DNA of 64,000 nt from Streptomyces rhizosphaerihabitans (GTDB lineage: Bacteria > Actinomycetota > Actinomycetes > Streptomycetales > Streptomycetaceae). The notes beneath the pieces are model-generated. The model did not search any database and was not told the DNA's origin. It saw only the letters and a program-made list of their open reading frames with translations. The translations under genes and the position numbers were made by a program. Of this stretch, positions 9,921 to 17,578 are shown piece after piece. Position 1 is the stretch's first letter; the number at the start of each line of letters is the position of its first letter. The stretch spans positions 186,001 through 250,000 of the forward strand of contig NZ_JAODTZ010000006.1 of assembly GCF_025399795.1 (NCBI RefSeq), given 5' to 3'.

Positions 9921-10094
9921 ACGGTGAATACCTCCTGAGCACCATGCACAGGGGTCGCCGCCGTCACAGGCCCCCCTGGAGGTATCTCCCTATCAGCTCA
10001 TTTCTCCCGGCACACCGAAGATCACCAACACGGTATGTGTTTGTTGTGAAGAATTCGAACATGTGATGTGGGGGTGTACGGGATCGCCCCCGGT

Positions 10095-10934
10095 TCACTT
10101 GACAGAACCCGCCATCACCCCCTGGACGAAGTGCCGCTGGAAGGCGAAGAAGACCGCCACCGGGACCACCAGGGACAGGAACGCCCCCGGGGCCAGCACA
10201 TCGATGTTGCTTCCGAACTGCCGGATCTGTGACTGGAGTTCGACCGTGAGCGGCTGTGCGGAGCTGTCGGCGAAGAGCAGGGCGACCAGCATGTCGTTCC
10301 AGACCCAGAGGAACTGGAAGATGGCGAGGCTGGCGATGGCCGGCCGTCCCACCGGGAGCACCAGCCGGGTGAAGATGCGCCACTCGCTTCCCCCGTCCAT
10401 GCGCGCGGCCTCCAGCATCTCCTTCGGCATCTCCGCGAAGTAGTTGCGCAGCAGGAAGATCGCGAACGGCAGGCCGTACGAGACGTGGAACAGGACGACG
10501 CCGGGGATCGTGCCGAACAGCCCCAGCTGCCCGAAGAGTTTGGCCACCGGCAGCAGGCCGATCTGCACCGGCACCACCAACAGCGCGACCACCAGCAGGA
10601 AGACGGCGTCGCGCCCCGGGAAGTCCAGCCAGGCGAAGGCGTATCCGGCGAGCGCGGCGATGACGACGACGAGGACGGTCGCCGGGACGGAGATCAGGAC
10701 GGTGTTCCAGAAGGCCTGTGTCATCCCCGCGTTGCCCAGCAGGGCGGAGTAGTTGTCGAAGGACAGCTGCCCGGGGCTCTTCAGCGCGGTCCACCAGCCG
10801 CCCTGCGCGGTGTCCTTGGCCGACCGCAGCGAGGACAGGAAGAGACCCGCGAGCGGGGTGAGCCACACCAGGCCCACGACGACGAGAAACGCCTGCACCA
10901 GGCTGCTGCCGAGTCCTCGCCTGAGCGCGTTCAT
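10095..10934 (-). CDS. Sugar ABC transporter permease, MalG type
   Basis: A 279-residue inner-membrane permease of the MalG family, one of two membrane subunits of a carbohydrate importer. It has six predicted membrane segments, starting with VQAFLVVVGLVWLTPLAGLFL, and the cytoplasmic EAA coupling loop, seen as EMLEAARMDGGSEWRIFTRLVLPVGRPA near residue 180. The start is ATG at 10934, which overlaps the stop of the partner permease by 4 bases (ATGA) and has GGGAG upstream. A longer reading in the same frame is only antisense or out-of-register sequence of the partner gene. It is the last gene of the operon GH13-SBP-permease-permease. No ATPase gene is present; in Streptomyces such importers normally share the multi-use ATPase MsiK, which is inferred here. 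Confidence 0.92.
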   Translation of the reverse strand: MNALRRGLGSSLVQAFLVVVGLVWLTPLAGLFLSSLRSAKDTAQGGWWTALKSPGQLSFDNYSALLGNAGMTQAFWNTVLISVPATVLVVVIAALAGYAFAWLDFPGRDAVFLLVVALLVVPVQIGLLPVAKLFGQLGLFGTIPGVVLFHVSYGLPFAIFLLRNYFAEMPKEMLEAARMDGGSEWRIFTRLVLPVGRPAIASLAIFQFLWVWNDMLVALLFADSSAQPLTVELQSQIRQFGSNIDVLAPGAFLSLVVPVAVFFAFQRHFVQGVMAGSVK

Positions 10935-12289
10935 CGTTGACTCCCTCGGAAACGGCGGACGTTGAAGATCATGGCGGGGATCACCAGGAGCAGAAGCAGG
11001 ACACCGAGCGCGCTGCCGAGGCCCTGGTTGTTGCCGCCGCCGAAGGACACCAGCCACATCTGGGTGGCGAGTACGGTGGCGTCCTCCTGCACCGGGCCCG
11101 GCGCGATGATGTAGACGAGGTCGAAGACCTTCATCACGTTGATGACGAGGGTCACGAAGACGACGGTCAACACCGGGGCGAGCAGCGGGACCGTGATCCG
11201 GCGGAAGATCTGCCACTCGTTCGCCCCGTCCATCCGGGCCGCCTCCAGCGCGTCACGCGGCAGCGCGGCCAGCCCCGCGCCGATGAGCACCATGGCGAAG
11301 CCGGTCCAGATCCACAGGTAGGCGCCGATGACGGCCGGCGTGACGAGCGCGGGTCCCAGCCAGGACACGCCCTCGTACGGCGGGGCGAAGTTCGACGCGG
11401 GCAGCCGCACGGTGTACGGGCCCGGGCCGAGGTCCTTGAAGCGGAAGGAGCCGTCGGCCGCGGTGGTGGTGCTCGCGACCGCGTGACCGTCCCGTACCGC
11501 CTCGACCGTCATCTCGGGCAGTCCGCTCTCCTTCCGGTCGGCCTTGCCCTGCACCCCTCCCCCGCCACGGGTGAAGTCCAGGTAGACGGCACCGCGCAGC
11601 TCGCCGGACACCGCCGGGCGCCGGGCGGCGGCGTACGCGGGCCGCGCACCCTGCGGCAGGTCCTCGGGGAGTACGCCGACCAGGCCGAGGGCGATGGTGT
11701 GGCCCGGCGAGGTGGGATCGGTCGTGCCGTACGAGCCGTCGGCTCCCTTGGTGAGGCCCTGGCCCTCGCGGGCGCGGGCGGTCGGGTACGTCGAGGTTCC
11801 CGTGAAGGCGTCGTGCACGGAGACTGCGGCGGCGTTCAGCACGCCCTTGTCTGGGTCCTCGTCGTAGGCGAGCCGGAAGATGATGCCCGCGGCGAGGAAG
11901 GAGACCGCCATCGGCATGAACAGCAGCAGCTTGAACGCCGTCGCCCAGCGCACCTTCTCGACGAGGACGGCGAGGACGAGGCCGAGGCCCGTGAGCAGGG
12001 TCGGCGCGACGACGACCCAGATCGCCGTGTTGCGGACGGCCTTGATCGTGGCGGGGTCGCGGAACATCTCGGTGTAGTTGTCACCGCCCACGAACCGTGT
12101 GCCGGAGGCGTCGAAGAAGCTGCGGCCCACGGAGAACAGCACGGGGTAGACGACGAGCGCGCCGAGCAGGAGCAGTGCGGGCAGGACGAAGGCGAGGGCG
12201 ACGACCCGGCCGCGGCGCCGGGCCCGCCGTCTGCGGTCGGCCGGGGCGACCGGCGGCGGGCTCGCCTCTTTCAGGAGCGTGGCGGTCAT
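10931..12289 (-). CDS. Sugar ABC transporter permease, MalF type, with inserted extracytoplasmic domain
   Basis: A 452-residue MalF-type permease, about 150 residues longer than the usual 290-310. The cytoplasmic N terminus is arginine-rich. Membrane segments lie near residues 30-52, 90-112 and 119-140. The EAA loop is seen as DALEAARMDGANEWQIF near residue 347. Between the third segment and the next (about 311-332) lies a roughly 165-residue soluble stretch. Its second half, about 226-300, reads like a carboxypeptidase-regulatory or SdrD-B type beta-sandwich: a polar VYLDFTRGG strand, LPEMTVEAVRDG, the ADGSFRFKDLGPGPYTVRLP signature. Topology would place it outside the membrane, where it could meet the binding protein, as the unrelated P2 loop of E. 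coli MalF does. Family is sure; the role of the insert is inference. The gene starts 6 bases after the binding-protein stop and is coupled to the next permease. Confidence 0.9.
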   Translation of the reverse strand: MTATLLKEASPPPVAPADRRRRARRRGRVVALAFVLPALLLLGALVVYPVLFSVGRSFFDASGTRFVGGDNYTEMFRDPATIKAVRNTAIWVVVAPTLLTGLGLVLAVLVEKVRWATAFKLLLFMPMAVSFLAAGIIFRLAYDEDPDKGVLNAAAVSVHDAFTGTSTYPTARAREGQGLTKGADGSYGTTDPTSPGHTIALGLVGVLPEDLPQGARPAYAAARRPAVSGELRGAVYLDFTRGGGGVQGKADRKESGLPEMTVEAVRDGHAVASTTTAADGSFRFKDLGPGPYTVRLPASNFAPPYEGVSWLGPALVTPAVIGAYLWIWTGFAMVLIGAGLAALPRDALEAARMDGANEWQIFRRITVPLLAPVLTVVFVTLVINVMKVFDLVYIIAPGPVQEDATVLATQMWLVSFGGGNNQGLGSALGVLLLLLVIPAMIFNVRRFRGSQR

Positions 12290-12295
12290 GTGCGA

Positions 12296-13621
12296 TCAGC
12301 CCTTGTACGCCTTGGCCGCCGCGCTCTCCAGCTCGGCCGCGGTCCCCTTCGGGTCGGACGGGTCACGCAGGAAGTCCTGGAGGATCTTCCACTCACCGGC
12401 GCCCTTGGTGCCGCCGAACGCGGCCGGGGCCTGGTCGGACATGTCGAAGCGGACGGAATTCCCGGCCGCGACAAGGGACTTGGCGGTCTCACGGGTGACG
12501 TCGTCACCGTACGAGGAGAGGTCGAGCTTCTTGTTCGGGGACAGGAAGCCGCCCGCCTTGGCCCAGACCGCGGACGCCTCGGGGGTCGTCAGGTACTCCA
12601 GGAAGCGCATGGCGGCCTTCTGGTTCTTGCCGTCCTTGAGGACGACGGCCGCGTCGCCGCCGCTGACCACGGGGGCCTTGCCGCCGCCGACCGCCGGGAA
12701 GGGGAAGAAGTTCGCGTCCTCGCCGATCTTCCGGCCGAACTGGTCCTTGGCGACCCCGGCGACGAAGTCGCCCTCGAAGACCATGCCGGCCTGGGGCTTG
12801 GGCCCGAAGACCTTCTCGACGGAGCCCGGGAAGTCGGTGTTCAGGGCCCCCTTCTGGCCCCCGGCCATCAGCTGCTTGTCCTTGAAGAGCTTGCCGAGGG
12901 TGGTGAGGGCCTCGACCACGGTCGGGTCGGTCCACTTGATCCTGTGGGTGGCCAGGGCGTCGTACTTCTCGGGCCCGGCCTGGGAGAGGTAGATGTTCTC
13001 GAACCAGTCGGTGAGCGTCCAGCCGTCCTGTCCGGCGACGGAGAAGGCGGCGAGACCCGAGTCGGCGACCGTGTGCCCGGCCTTCAGCATCGCGTCGTAG
13101 GTCGTCGGCGGCTCGACGCCCGCCTGGTCGAGGGCATTGGGGCTGTACCAGACGGTGGACTTGTGCGCGGCCTTGAAGTAGAGGCCGTACAGCGTGCCGT
13201 CGACGCTGCCGTAGTTCTTCCACACGCTCGCGTAATTGGCGTCGACCGCCGCTCCGGCCGTCTTGGACAGCGGTTCGAGCCAGCCCTGCTTCGCGAACTG
13301 CTGGAGCACGCCGACCTGCGGGACCATCACCACGTCGGGGGCCTTGCCGCCCTCGATCTTGCTGCCGATGACGGTGGAGACGTTGTCGCCGGTGGAGACG
13401 AACTGCGTCTTGGCGCCGGTCTTCTCGGTGAAGGCGTCCAGCACCTTCTGGAAGTTCTTCTGCTCGCTGCCGGACCAGACACCGGCCACGGTGATCGTCT
13501 GGCCGTCGAGCGACTTGCCGCCGCCGCCTGCGGAGACGGGGCCGCCTCCGCAGGCGGTCGCGCCGAGCGCCAGGGCGAGGGCGGTGCAGCTCGCGAGCAG
13601 GGTCGTACGTCGTCGCATCAT
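12296..13621 (-). CDS. Sugar ABC transporter substrate-binding lipoprotein
   Basis: A 441-residue family 1 extracellular solute-binding protein for a carbohydrate. The signal peptide MMRRRTTLLASCTALALALG leads to the lipobox LGATAC, so the mature protein should be lipid-anchored on the outer face of the membrane. The mature chain has the family pattern: an early strand ITVAGVWSGSEQ, the DAFTEKTGAKTQF helix-strand, KAPDVVMVPQVG, and a C-terminal YLTTPEASAVWAKAGGF segment. Two adjacent ATGs are possible; the first (13619-13621) has AAGGGA about 8 bases upstream. It lies between the GH13 gene and the two permeases in one operon. The neighbouring glucosidase suggests an alpha-glucoside such as a malto- or isomalto-oligosaccharide as ligand; that is inference. 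Confidence 0.93.
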   Translation of the reverse strand: MMRRRTTLLASCTALALALGATACGGGPVSAGGGGKSLDGQTITVAGVWSGSEQKNFQKVLDAFTEKTGAKTQFVSTGDNVSTVIGSKIEGGKAPDVVMVPQVGVLQQFAKQGWLEPLSKTAGAAVDANYASVWKNYGSVDGTLYGLYFKAAHKSTVWYSPNALDQAGVEPPTTYDAMLKAGHTVADSGLAAFSVAGQDGWTLTDWFENIYLSQAGPEKYDALATHRIKWTDPTVVEALTTLGKLFKDKQLMAGGQKGALNTDFPGSVEKVFGPKPQAGMVFEGDFVAGVAKDQFGRKIGEDANFFPFPAVGGGKAPVVSGGDAAVVLKDGKNQKAAMRFLEYLTTPEASAVWAKAGGFLSPNKKLDLSSYGDDVTRETAKSLVAAGNSVRFDMSDQAPAAFGGTKGAGEWKILQDFLRDPSDPKGTAAELESAAAKAYKG

Positions 13622-13730
13622 CGTTGATGTCCCTTCGGGGAAATGGGTGTTGACGGATCGTCAAGGAGTGGGGAGGAGCGGAGAGTGCGGCTCGGAGGGA
13701 AGGTCGTGGACCCGAACTCGGTCGGAGGGC

Positions 13731-15368
13731 TCAGGGGTTGGTGGAGTCGCTGATCCACCAGGCGGCCGTCGAGCCGGGCAGGACGCCGGGCGCGCAGGGG
13801 CCGCTGGAGAGCAGCGGGGTTCCGGAGACCGGCGCGGGCGTGGGTGACGAGCCGAAGTTGACGGCGCACACCAGGCCGTCGCCCCGGACGAAGCCGAGGA
13901 CGCCGGGCTGGGTGTCCAGCCAGCGCAGCTCGCCCTCCCCCAACTGGGGGAGTCCGGAGCGCAGTTGGAGTCCGTCGCGGTACAGGTGCCAGAAGGAGCG
14001 GGTGTCGGCGAGGGCGCGGTCGGTCGCGTACTCGGCGAAGTAGGCGGGCTGCGGCAGCCACGGCTTGGCGCTCTCCGCACCCGAGGTGAAGCCGAACGGC
14101 GACGCGTGCCCCGACCACGGCAGCGGCACCCGGCAGCCGTCGCGGATGCGTGCGCGGCTTCCGGTGCGGCGGTATATCGGATCGGTGAGCACGTCGTCGG
14201 GAAGGTCGACGACCTCGGGCAGGCCGAGCTCCTCGCCCTGGTAGATGTACGCCGCTCCGGGCAGCGCCAGCATCAGCAGCGCGGCGGCACGGGCGCGGGC
14301 GGCACCCAGACCGCTGCCCTCGGTGCCCAGTTCGCCGTAGCGGGTGACCGTGCGGACCTGGTCGTGGTTGTTGAGCACCCAGGTGACCGTCGAGCCGGTG
14401 CCGGCGATGTCCTGCATGGCCTCGGAGATGACCTTGCGGAAGGCGTCGGCGCTCCAGGGCGCGCTCAGCAGGTCGAAGAAGAAGGCCTGGTGCAGCTCGT
14501 CGTGGCGTACGTACCGGGCGTGTTCGCGGGCGGTCGGCACGGAGACCTCGCCGACGAGCAGCCGTTCCCGGCCGTCCTCGGCGGTGTACTCCTCGCACAC
14601 CGACCGCCAGTGGCGCCAGACATCGTGCACCTCCGGCTGGTTCCAGGCGAGCGGGTTGACCGAGTCGCGGGTGCGGGCGTCGGCCTCGGGGTCGGGCGAG
14701 TCCGGCAGGCCGGGGTGCTTGTAGAGCCCGGCGGCCACGTCGATGCGGAAGCCGTCGACGCCCCGGTCGAGCCAGAAGCGCAGTACGTGGTCGAAGTGGC
14801 TGCCGACCTCGGGGTTGCGCCAGTTCAGGTCGGGCTGCTCCGGCGTGAACATGTGCAGGTACCACTGTCCGGGGGTGCCGTCCCGCTCGGTGACCCTGCT
14901 CCAGGCGGGGCCGCCGAACATGGCGTGCCAGTTGTTGGGCGGTTCGGCGCCGTCCGGTCCCCGGCCGTCGGCGAAGTGGAAACGGGCGCGGGCGGTGCTG
15001 CCGGGCGCCGGGTCCAGCGCCTCACGGAACCACGGGTGCTCGCTGGAGCAGTGGTTGGGGACGATGTCCAGGAGCACCCGGACGCCGAGGCGCCGGGCGT
15101 CCGTCATCAGCAGGTCGAACTCGGCGAGGTCGCCGAACAGCGGGTCCACATCGCAGTAGTCGGCGACGTCGTAGCCGTGGTCGTGCTGCGGCGAGGGGTA
15201 GAAGGGGCTCAGCCAGATGCCGTCGACCCCGAGCTTCTTGAGATACGGCAGTCCGGCCCGGACGCCGGCGAGATCACCGATGCCGTCCCCGGTGCTGTCC
15301 AGAAAGCTCCGGACGTACACCTGGTAGATCACTGCGTCGCGCCACCAGCGGTGCGTGTTGAGCGTCAC
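13731..15368 (-). CDS. GH13 alpha-glucosidase (oligo-1,6-glucosidase type)
   Basis: A 545-residue glycoside hydrolase family 13 enzyme without a signal peptide, so cytoplasmic. It should release glucose from imported alpha-glucosides. The TIM-barrel motifs are visible: YQVYVRSFLDSTGDGIGDL at residues 14-33, DIVPNHCSSEHPWF near 100, GFRIDVA (nucleophile Asp) near 208, LVGEV (acid/base Glu) near 275, and VLNNHDQ near 333. These fit the alpha-glucosidase/oligo-1,6-glucosidase subfamily rather than alpha-amylase. The GTG start at 15368 gives the canonical RWWRDAVIYQVY N terminus. It is the first gene of a four-gene operon with the binding protein and two permeases. Its promoter region has a TTGACA box (15431-15436) and an overlapping operator-like element (15403-15415), so induction by the transported sugar is likely. 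Confidence 0.93.
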   Translation of the reverse strand: MTLNTHRWWRDAVIYQVYVRSFLDSTGDGIGDLAGVRAGLPYLKKLGVDGIWLSPFYPSPQHDHGYDVADYCDVDPLFGDLAEFDLLMTDARRLGVRVLLDIVPNHCSSEHPWFREALDPAPGSTARARFHFADGRGPDGAEPPNNWHAMFGGPAWSRVTERDGTPGQWYLHMFTPEQPDLNWRNPEVGSHFDHVLRFWLDRGVDGFRIDVAAGLYKHPGLPDSPDPEADARTRDSVNPLAWNQPEVHDVWRHWRSVCEEYTAEDGRERLLVGEVSVPTAREHARYVRHDELHQAFFFDLLSAPWSADAFRKVISEAMQDIAGTGSTVTWVLNNHDQVRTVTRYGELGTEGSGLGAARARAAALLMLALPGAAYIYQGEELGLPEVVDLPDDVLTDPIYRRTGSRARIRDGCRVPLPWSGHASPFGFTSGAESAKPWLPQPAYFAEYATDRALADTRSFWHLYRDGLQLRSGLPQLGEGELRWLDTQPGVLGFVRGDGLVCAVNFGSSPTPAPVSGTPLLSSGPCAPGVLPGSTAAWWISDSTNP

Positions 15369-15402
15369 CCGTTGACCTGTCTGTGCGTGCTTCGGTTATG
15401 CA

Positions 15403-15415
15403 TGCATGTTAGGTA
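15403..15415. promoter_or_regulatory. Operator-like site A of the sugar cluster (TACCT-N3-AGGTA type)
   Basis: On the plus strand TGCATGTTAGGTA; read on the minus strand, TACCTAACATGCA. It matches the perfect copy at 16901-16913 at one full half-site and imperfectly at the other. It overlaps the candidate -10 of the GH13 operon. Dyads of this size and spacing are typical of GntR-type repressors, but no regulator gene lies in the cluster. Confidence 0.5.
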
Positions 15416-15436
15416 GGCATGTCGAGGAGATGTCAA
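15406..15436 (-). promoter_or_regulatory. Candidate promoter of the GH13 sugar operon
   Basis: On the minus strand a perfect TTGACA (15431-15436) is followed, 19 bases later, by TAACAT (15406-15411), a reasonable -35/-10 pair with slightly long spacing. The -10 lies inside the operator-like element at 15403-15415, as expected for a repressed promoter. No start site is known; this is a pattern call. Confidence 0.45.
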
Positions 15437-15518
15437 CGAGTAGACAGGAGGTAGCGGGAAGCTGGCCCTTTAAATACGCATTTTTTGACCCACCCCATCC
15501 GAGATGAGACGGCGGCGT

Positions 15519-15531
15519 TACCTAACATGTA
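15519..15531. promoter_or_regulatory. Operator-like site B of the sugar cluster
   Basis: TACCTAACATGTA, one mismatch from a perfect TACCT-N3-AGGTA dyad, embedded in the longer imperfect palindrome GTTACCTAACATGTAAC (15517-15533). It lies between the stop of the second binding-protein gene (15569) and the GH13 promoter, about 110 bases from site A, a distance that could allow looping between two bound dimers. Confidence 0.5.
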
Positions 15532-15568
15532 ACTAGGAAGGGGTCGCTGGATGCGACGAAGAAGGGGC

Positions 15569-16843
15569 TCAGCCCCGATGCGAGATGTCGGCCAGTTCGC
15601 GCGCCAGCCGGCGCACGGCGGCCTCGGGCGTCTGGTGCCCGGTCATCGCGTCGTGCACCACGGCCTGCACGACGAGGCTCACCTGGTCGTAGCGGGGGCT
15701 CTTGGGGCGCGGCGCCGCGGCGAGCACACCGGCCCGCAGCGTCGGCAGGTACGGGAACTCCCGGACCAGTTCCGGATCCTGGTAGAGGTCGGCCCGTACG
15801 GGTGGCAGCGCGCCCTTGGTCAGGACTTGACGCTGCACCCGTTCACTCGTGAGATACGCGATCAGGCGGGCAGCGGAATCGGGGTGCCTGGCCTGCGCGT
15901 TGACCGCGAGGTTGGAGCCGCCGAGCACGCTCGTCCCCGGCCCGTCGGGGCCCGGCAGCGGAACCGCGCCGATCTTCCCCGCGACGGCCGATCCCGGGGC
16001 GGAGGCGCTGACATAGGCGTAGGGCCAGTTGCGCAGGAAGAGGAGACGGCCGTCCTGGAAGGCCTGTTTGGACTCCTGCTCCTTGTACGTCAGCGCCTTT
16101 TTCGGTATCCAGCCGTCGCGGACGCCGTCGGCGAGGAAGCCGATGCCCTCACGGGCCGCCGCGGAGTCCACCGTGACGCGCTCGCCCTCGTCACCGAGGA
16201 TCGTGCCGCCCGCCGAATAGACCGCCTCGGCGGCGTTCACGGTGAGGCCCTCGTAGGGCAGGAACTGGCCCGCGTAACCGTCGAGTCCGTACTTCGGCGC
16301 GATGGTCTTCGCCTGTTTCTCCAGCTCGGCCCAGGTGCGCGGCGGCGCGACACCCTCCTTGGCCAGGATGTCCTTGCGATAGAGGAGCAGTCCGGCATTC
16401 GTGACGTACGGGACGGCGTACAGCTTGCCGTCGTACCTCGCCGTGTCGACCACCGGCGGCAGGAAGCCGTCGAGCGGGAAGCGGTCGCGGGGCAGCGGGG
16501 AGATCCAGCCCGCCGCGGCGAACTCCGAGGTCCACGCGACATCGATGTTGAGGACGTCGAAGCGCCTCCGGTCACCGCCGCGCAGGTCGGTGGTCATCTG
16601 CGCGTGGGTCTCGTCCGCGGAGTCCGGGAGTTCGACGAGGGTGACCTTCTCGCCGGGGTGCGCGCGGTTCCAGCCGTCGAGCAGCGGCCCGAGATAGTTG
16701 GTGAGGTCACCGGCGGTGGCCAGCGTCAGCGGACCGCGTCCGCCCCCGCGCGCCCCGTCGGCGGGCGAACCCGAGGCGACGTAACCGGACAGGACCACCG
16801 CGACGACCAGGAGGCCCCTACCGGCGGCGCGTATCCACCGCAT
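15569..16843 (-). CDS. Second sugar-type extracellular solute-binding protein
   Basis: A 424-residue family 1 solute-binding protein. The mature part shows PLTLATAGDLTNYLGPLLDG, RRFDVLNIDVAWTSEFAAAGWI and LYAVPYVTNAGLLLYRKDIL, as in trehalose/maltose-type binding proteins. The hydrophobic leader (RWIRAAGRGLLVVAVVLSGYV) has no cysteine, so no lipobox: it is either secreted freely or kept by its uncleaved leader, unlike the neighbouring binding protein. The start is ATG at 16843, with GGGAGGA just upstream; an in-frame extension to 16897 lacks a ribosome site and adds an unlikely charged segment. No permease genes are attached. It shares operator-like elements with the GH13 operon next door, which suggests it serves the same importer or senses the same sugar. 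Confidence 0.88.
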   Translation of the reverse strand: MRWIRAAGRGLLVVAVVLSGYVASGSPADGARGGGRGPLTLATAGDLTNYLGPLLDGWNRAHPGEKVTLVELPDSADETHAQMTTDLRGGDRRRFDVLNIDVAWTSEFAAAGWISPLPRDRFPLDGFLPPVVDTARYDGKLYAVPYVTNAGLLLYRKDILAKEGVAPPRTWAELEKQAKTIAPKYGLDGYAGQFLPYEGLTVNAAEAVYSAGGTILGDEGERVTVDSAAAREGIGFLADGVRDGWIPKKALTYKEQESKQAFQDGRLLFLRNWPYAYVSASAPGSAVAGKIGAVPLPGPDGPGTSVLGGSNLAVNAQARHPDSAARLIAYLTSERVQRQVLTKGALPPVRADLYQDPELVREFPYLPTLRAGVLAAAPRPKSPRYDQVSLVVQAVVHDAMTGHQTPEAAVRRLARELADISHRG

Positions 16844-16900
16844 AGGTTCCTCCCTGTACACCGGCACCGGGCACCTTCGCCCGGAGTCAGAGGCCATGTA

Positions 16901-16913
16901 TACCTGTTAGGTA
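16901..16913. promoter_or_regulatory. Operator-like site C of the sugar cluster (perfect dyad)
   Basis: TACCTGTTAGGTA, a perfect 5+3+5 dyad that extends to ATACCT-GTT-AGGTAT (16900-16914). It lies 58-70 bases upstream of the second binding-protein gene and overlaps a TATACA sequence that could be its -10. Sites A and B are imperfect copies of the same element. Confidence 0.55.
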
Positions 16914-17062
16914 TGGGCGATACTAGGGCCTGCGGCACATTGGCCTCCGGTTCATGGGTGTTCGGCACATGGGCCCGCAACACATGACGAGCATGCCGTG
17001 AGCGGCCGGGACGCCCCGGGGGCGAACCGAGAAAAAGAGAGAAGAGGGGGAGGAGAGCACGA

Positions 17063-17578
17063 GTGCGGCTGCCCCTCCTGGCCCTGCTGGCGCGCGGCCC
17101 GGCCCATGGCTACGAGCTCAAGCAGGACCTTGAGCAACTGCTGGGCTCCGCGTACCCTCAGCCGAACGTCGGCCAGATCTATGTGACACTCGGCCGCCTC
17201 GAGAAGTCGGGACTGATCGAGGGCGAGGAAGTCGAGCAGTCGAGCCGGCCCAACAAGAAGATCTATCACCTCACCGACGCCGGGCGTGAGGCGCTGCGCG
17301 CCTGGTACGAGGAGACGGCGGACGAACCGCGGGTACGGGACGAGTTCTTCATGAAGCTCGCGCTCGCGCCGCAGACCGGTCTCGCCGACCAGATCGCCCT
17401 GATCAACAAGCAGCGGCGCCGGTATCTGAACACCATGCGCGAACTGTCGAAGCTCGCCACGACCGAGAACCGGGACAACCGCATCTCCCAGCTGCTCATC
17501 GAGGGCGCCATGCTGCATCTGCAGGCCGACCTCGACTGGCTGGAACGCTGCCAGGAGGAGTTGGAGGAGCAGGAATGA
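17063..17578 (+). CDS. PadR family transcriptional regulator
   Basis: A 171-residue PadR-type repressor. The N-terminal winged helix is clear: PLLALLARGPAHGYELKQDLEQLLG at the start, then PNVGQIYVTLGRLEKSGLIEGE (recognition helix) and KKIYHLTDAGREAL (wing). The C-terminal half is a helical dimerisation region of the Vir_act_alpha_C kind. The GTG start at 17063 has GGGGGAGGAG about 8 bases upstream. The stop overlaps the ATG of the ABC ATPase gene by 4 bases, so it is the first gene of a regulator-transporter operon. PadR proteins commonly repress the adjacent exporter and release in the presence of its substrate; that local role is inferred from context. Confidence 0.93.
   Translation: MRLPLLALLARGPAHGYELKQDLEQLLGSAYPQPNVGQIYVTLGRLEKSGLIEGEEVEQSSRPNKKIYHLTDAGREALRAWYEETADEPRVRDEFFMKLALAPQTGLADQIALINKQRRRYLNTMRELSKLATTENRDNRISQLLIEGAMLHLQADLDWLERCQEELEEQE

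Noticed and set aside
5763-9938. A 1391-codon open frame on the plus strand opposite the helicase gene
   Set aside because: It is antisense to a gene with clear helicase motifs; long antisense frames are expected at this GC content. The product is Val/Gly/Arg-rich with no family sequence.
10040-10065. TCGAAC-like half of a LexA (SOS) box near the helicase gene
   Set aside because: Only one half-site is present; the second half reads GATGTG instead of GTTCGA.
10937-13627. An 896-codon plus-strand open frame opposite the sugar importer
   Set aside because: Antisense shadow of the permease and binding-protein genes, which have membrane segments, an EAA loop and a lipobox.
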